Below, one piece after another: positions 32,134 to 34,530 of a stretch of DNA of 34,530 nucleotides (its first letter is position 1; each line of letters starts with the position of its first letter). The notes beneath the pieces are model-generated. The model had not been told where the DNA came from and made no database searches. It saw only the letters and a program-made list of their open reading frames with translations. The stretch covers positions 1-34,530 of the forward strand of contig CAKUIV010000006.1 of NCBI GenBank assembly GCA_934661105.1. Direction: 5' to 3'. Origin of the DNA: an uncultured Ellagibacter sp. GTDB lineage: Bacteria; Actinomycetota; Coriobacteriia; Coriobacteriales; Eggerthellaceae. The translations under genes were made by a program, and so were the position numbers.

Positions 32134-32928
32134 ATGTCGTACAAAGTCAGAACCGCAAGCTTCGAAGGCCCGTTCGACCTGCTTCTTTACCTGGTTAGCC
32201 GTCAGAAGGTCGATATCGGGGCGATCTCGATCACCGAAATCGCCGATCAATATCTTGCGGAAGTCACGCGCATGAGAAACCTCGATCTCGACGTGGCGAG
32301 TGATTTCCTGCTCGTTGCCTCGACGCTGCTCGAGATCAAGGCGCAAAGCCTCATCCCCTCGCAAAAGGAGGAACTCGACGACGACATCGCCGAGCTTTCC
32401 CCGAGCGAGGCGCGCGACATCCTCGTCGAGAGGCTGCTTGCGTACAAACAGTACAAGAACGCGGCGGCGGCGCTCCATGCTCGTTTCGTTGCCGAGGGGC
32501 GCATGCGCACGCGGCCCTTCGGCCCCGACGCGTGTTTTTTGAACCTCATGCCCGACTATCTCAAGGACGTGACGCTTGATGGGCTCGCCCTCATATGCGC
32601 CCGCGCCATGGCCCGCCGTGACGTGTTCCTGCTCGAAAGCGAGCATATCGCCGCCAAGCCCATCCCCGTGGAAACGCACGTGAGGGCTATCCATCAGCGC
32701 ATCGTCAACAAGAAGCACCTGCGCTTCTCGGAGCTCGTGAACGAGCGCACGCCCACGCCGGTCGTGGTCGTCACGTTCCTCGCGGTGCTCGAGCTGTACA
32801 AGCGCTCCATGGTGCGCATCGAGCAAGAGAAGACGTTCGGGGACATCTCGATCGACTATATCGAAGGGTCGGGCGACCTTGATTTGACGGGCGACGATGC
32901 GCTCACGTCGGTGGGCGAGGAGGAATAG
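32134..32928 (+). CDS. scpA: Segregation and condensation protein A
   Basis: A 264-residue kleisin. The N-terminal region has the family pattern FEGPFDLLLYLVSRQKVDI and further on LLVASTLLEIKAQSLIP. The C-terminal winged helix includes VVVVTFLAVLELYK. It links the heads of the SMC dimer with ScpB to compact and separate chromosomes. It ends two bases before scpB, so the pair is translated together. Confidence 0.95.
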   Translation: MSYKVRTASFEGPFDLLLYLVSRQKVDIGAISITEIADQYLAEVTRMRNLDLDVASDFLLVASTLLEIKAQSLIPSQKEELDDDIAELSPSEARDILVERLLAYKQYKNAAAALHARFVAEGRMRTRPFGPDACFLNLMPDYLKDVTLDGLALICARAMARRDVFLLESEHIAAKPIPVETHVRAIHQRIVNKKHLRFSELVNERTPTPVVVVTFLAVLELYKRSMVRIEQEKTFGDISIDYIEGSGDLDLTGDDALTSVGEEE

Positions 32929-32930
32929 CG

Positions 32931-33803
32931 ATGTTCGAAGGACTAGATCCAAGCCAGATTCAAGGTGCAATCGAGGCGATGCTGTTCGTGACCGACGAGC
33001 CGGTGGGAACCATCGCGCTCGCCGATATGCTCGAAGTCGATCCGCGCGAGGTCGAGCGCGCGCTCGTCGGCCTGCGCGACAAGCTCGAATCCGAGAACCG
33101 CGGCATCCAGCTGCGCGAGGTCGCAGGCGGGTGGCGCCTCTACACGCATCCCGCCTATCATGAGCTTATCGAGAAGTACGTGCTCTCGTGGGATACGCGC
33201 AAGCTCTCTCAGGCGGCTTTGGAAACGCTTGCGATCATCGCCTACACGCAGCCGACCACGCGCGCCCAGGTCGCAAGCGTGCGCGGCGTGAACTCCGATA
33301 GCTCGATCAACTCGCTTGTCGAGAAGGACCTTGTGCGCGAAGCGGGAACCTCCGATGCTCCCGGCAACCCGATGCTCTACGCCACGACCCGCGCCTTCCT
33401 CGAGAAGTTCGGCTTGCGCTCCGTCTCCGATTTGCCCGACCTGTCCGATTTCGCGCCCGATGATTCAACCCGCGCGCTCATCTACGAGCGCTTGTCGACG
33501 TCGCGCGAGGCGTCGGGCAGCGCGCTTGTCCAGCCCGACGAGGGAGACGTGCTCGATCGCATCGTCTACGATGACGACGAGGGTGAAATGGTCGGCGCGG
33601 CGCCCGGAGCGGCACTTGCGGGACATGCCGCGCCTGAAGCGCTCGGCGATCAGGCGACGCTCGACCTTGGGTCGGGCCTCGACGAAAGCGGTGGGCCGGG
33701 TGAAGACGCCCGGGATGCGCTTGCCAGCGCGATGGGGTCGGCCTTCGGCGTCGTCGACAAGATCGACTTCGATGATCTCGTCTTCGAGACGGAAGACGAG
33801 TAG
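32931..33803 (+). CDS. scpB: Segregation and condensation protein B
   Basis: A 290-residue protein; two winged-helix domains cover about residues 8-185 (IEAMLFVTDEPV, then LSQAALETLAIIAYTQPTTRA). The remaining 100 residues are acidic and of low complexity, longer than in the typical 190-residue ScpB, and may be a flexible actinobacterial extension. It binds ScpA in the SMC complex. Start and stop are two bases from its neighbours on both sides. Confidence 0.94.
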   Translation: MFEGLDPSQIQGAIEAMLFVTDEPVGTIALADMLEVDPREVERALVGLRDKLESENRGIQLREVAGGWRLYTHPAYHELIEKYVLSWDTRKLSQAALETLAIIAYTQPTTRAQVASVRGVNSDSSINSLVEKDLVREAGTSDAPGNPMLYATTRAFLEKFGLRSVSDLPDLSDFAPDDSTRALIYERLSTSREASGSALVQPDEGDVLDRIVYDDDEGEMVGAAPGAALAGHAAPEALGDQATLDLGSGLDESGGPGEDARDALASAMGSAFGVVDKIDFDDLVFETEDE

Positions 33804-33805
33804 CC

Positions 33806-34530
33806 ATGGCCATGCGACTTCAGAAATTCCTTGCCCGCGCAGGGGTGGCGAGCCGTCGTCATGCCGAAGAGCTCATCGTCGCCGGGCGCGTCACCGTCGA
33901 CGGCGTCGTGGCCGAACTCGGCGTCTCTGTCGATCCCGACGCATGCGAAGTTCGCGTCGACGGGGGAGCGCCCATCCGTCTGGTGCCCGAGCATACGACG
34001 ATCATGCTCCACAAGCCGGCCGGTTACGTCACCACGATGGACGACCCGCAAGGCCGCGCCACGGTCGCCGACCTTGTGCCGACCGATCGTTTCCCCGGCA
34101 TCTTCCCTGTTGGGAGGCTTGATCGCGATACCACCGGGCTCTTGCTCTTCACGACCGACGGCGAACTCGGCAACGCGCTGCTCCATCCGCGCCGCCACGT
34201 CGAGAAACGCTATGTCGCGCTCGTCGAGGGCTCGCCCGACTCACGCGCTCTTGAGCGGCTCCGCCGCGGCGTTCGCCTTTCGGACGGCATGACGCTTCCC
34301 GCGCATGCGGAGCTTTTGCGCGGCGAGGACGCTTCGTGGGCAGCCCGTGCCATCGGCACCGGCGACGGTGCGGGCGGGCTTGCGGCATCGCATACCGGGA
34401 AACGTTCCCGTGCGGTGCGCGAGAAAACGGGGAGCTACGTGCTCGTCGGCCTGCGCGAAGGGCGCAAGCGCGAGGTGCGTCGCATGCTCGAAGCGGTGGG
34501 CCATCCCGTCATCGCGCTCCATCGCGCCTC
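33806..34530 (+). CDS. 23S rRNA pseudouridine synthase RluB-like, truncated by the window edge
   Basis: The first 241 residues are visible. An S4 RNA-binding domain lies at about residues 3-60 (LQKFLARAGVASRRHAEELI), followed by the synthase domain with GRLDRDTTGLLLFTTDGEL, whose second aspartate is the catalytic one. It converts a uridine of 23S rRNA. Near residues 173-205 there is a Gly/Ala/Arg-rich insertion before the strand SYVLVGLREGRKREVRRML, longer than usual. The start at 33806 is two bases after the scpB stop. RsuA-type rather than RluB-type specificity cannot be ruled out. Confidence 0.9.
   Translation, partial: MAMRLQKFLARAGVASRRHAEELIVAGRVTVDGVVAELGVSVDPDACEVRVDGGAPIRLVPEHTTIMLHKPAGYVTTMDDPQGRATVADLVPTDRFPGIFPVGRLDRDTTGLLLFTTDGELGNALLHPRRHVEKRYVALVEGSPDSRALERLRRGVRLSDGMTLPAHAELLRGEDASWAARAIGTGDGAGGLAASHTGKRSRAVREKTGSYVLVGLREGRKREVRRMLEAVGHPVIALHRA

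Noticed and set aside
1..34530. tRNA, rRNA, prophage or integrase genes
   Set aside because: None was seen: no T-loop-like tRNA ends, rRNA stretches, or recombinase motifs were noticed in the gaps or coding frames.

Overview
The window is high-GC, gene-dense bacterial DNA. Its content points to the Coriobacteriia, family Eggerthellaceae (relatives of Eggerthella, Gordonibacter, Slackia, Adlercreutzia). The evidence is two molybdopterin-oxidoreductase operons, a membrane-embedded LuxR-type regulator of the kind that controls such operons in Eggerthella, extra membrane electron-transfer modules, and actinobacterial housekeeping genes with GTG starts. The family is an inference from gene content; genus and species cannot be read from the window.

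Layout. 1-427: non-coding, two long hairpin elements in opposite orientation. 428-5817: a WbpM/PglF-type sugar-nucleotide dehydratase, a purine nucleoside phosphorylase, and a DASS-type anion transporter followed by a D-2-hydroxyacid dehydrogenase. 6127-7859: a gamma-carbonic-anhydrase-like protein and a LysR regulator, divergent. 8346-15053: module A, a molybdopterin oxidoreductase without Tat signal (probably cytoplasmic), a four-cluster Fe-S partner, a GntP-family permease and an NCS1-family permease. 15212-17287: a small flavin-fold protein and an MFS exporter. 17355-27085: module B, a membrane LuxR regulator divergent from an operon of seven genes: a protein with an internal duplication, a Tat-exported molybdopterin reductase of about 1,000 residues, a DmsB-like Fe-S protein, a DmsC-like anchor, a TorD-like chaperone, and NapG- and NapH-like proteins. 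27086-28126: non-coding, with a long hairpin and a degraded IS256-type transposase. 28127-34530: ABC-F ATPase, TrmL, M50 protease, ScpA, ScpB and a truncated RluB.

How the parts may work together. Module A looks like an intracellular conversion: two unrelated permeases could import the substrate, a soluble MoCo/Fe-S enzyme acts on it, and the upstream LysR is a likely regulator because a 14-base motif (13 of 14 identical) lies before both lysR and the MoCo gene. Module B looks like anaerobic respiration with an extracytoplasmic reductase fed from quinol by a DmsC-type anchor and a NapGH-type pair, under control of the membrane LuxR protein. Substrates are unknown; a catechol-dehydroxylase-like role for module B is a reasonable hypothesis.

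The least expected signal is non-coding. Several inverted repeats with arms of 19-30 bases (plus weaker ones of 24-25) occur in the window. Two at 61-303 share a core while their outer stems differ in sequence but remain paired. One repeat family occurs both between genes (5890-6040) and inside the NapH-like coding sequence (26318-26456). A multi-branched element stands before the NCS1 permease (13317-13476).
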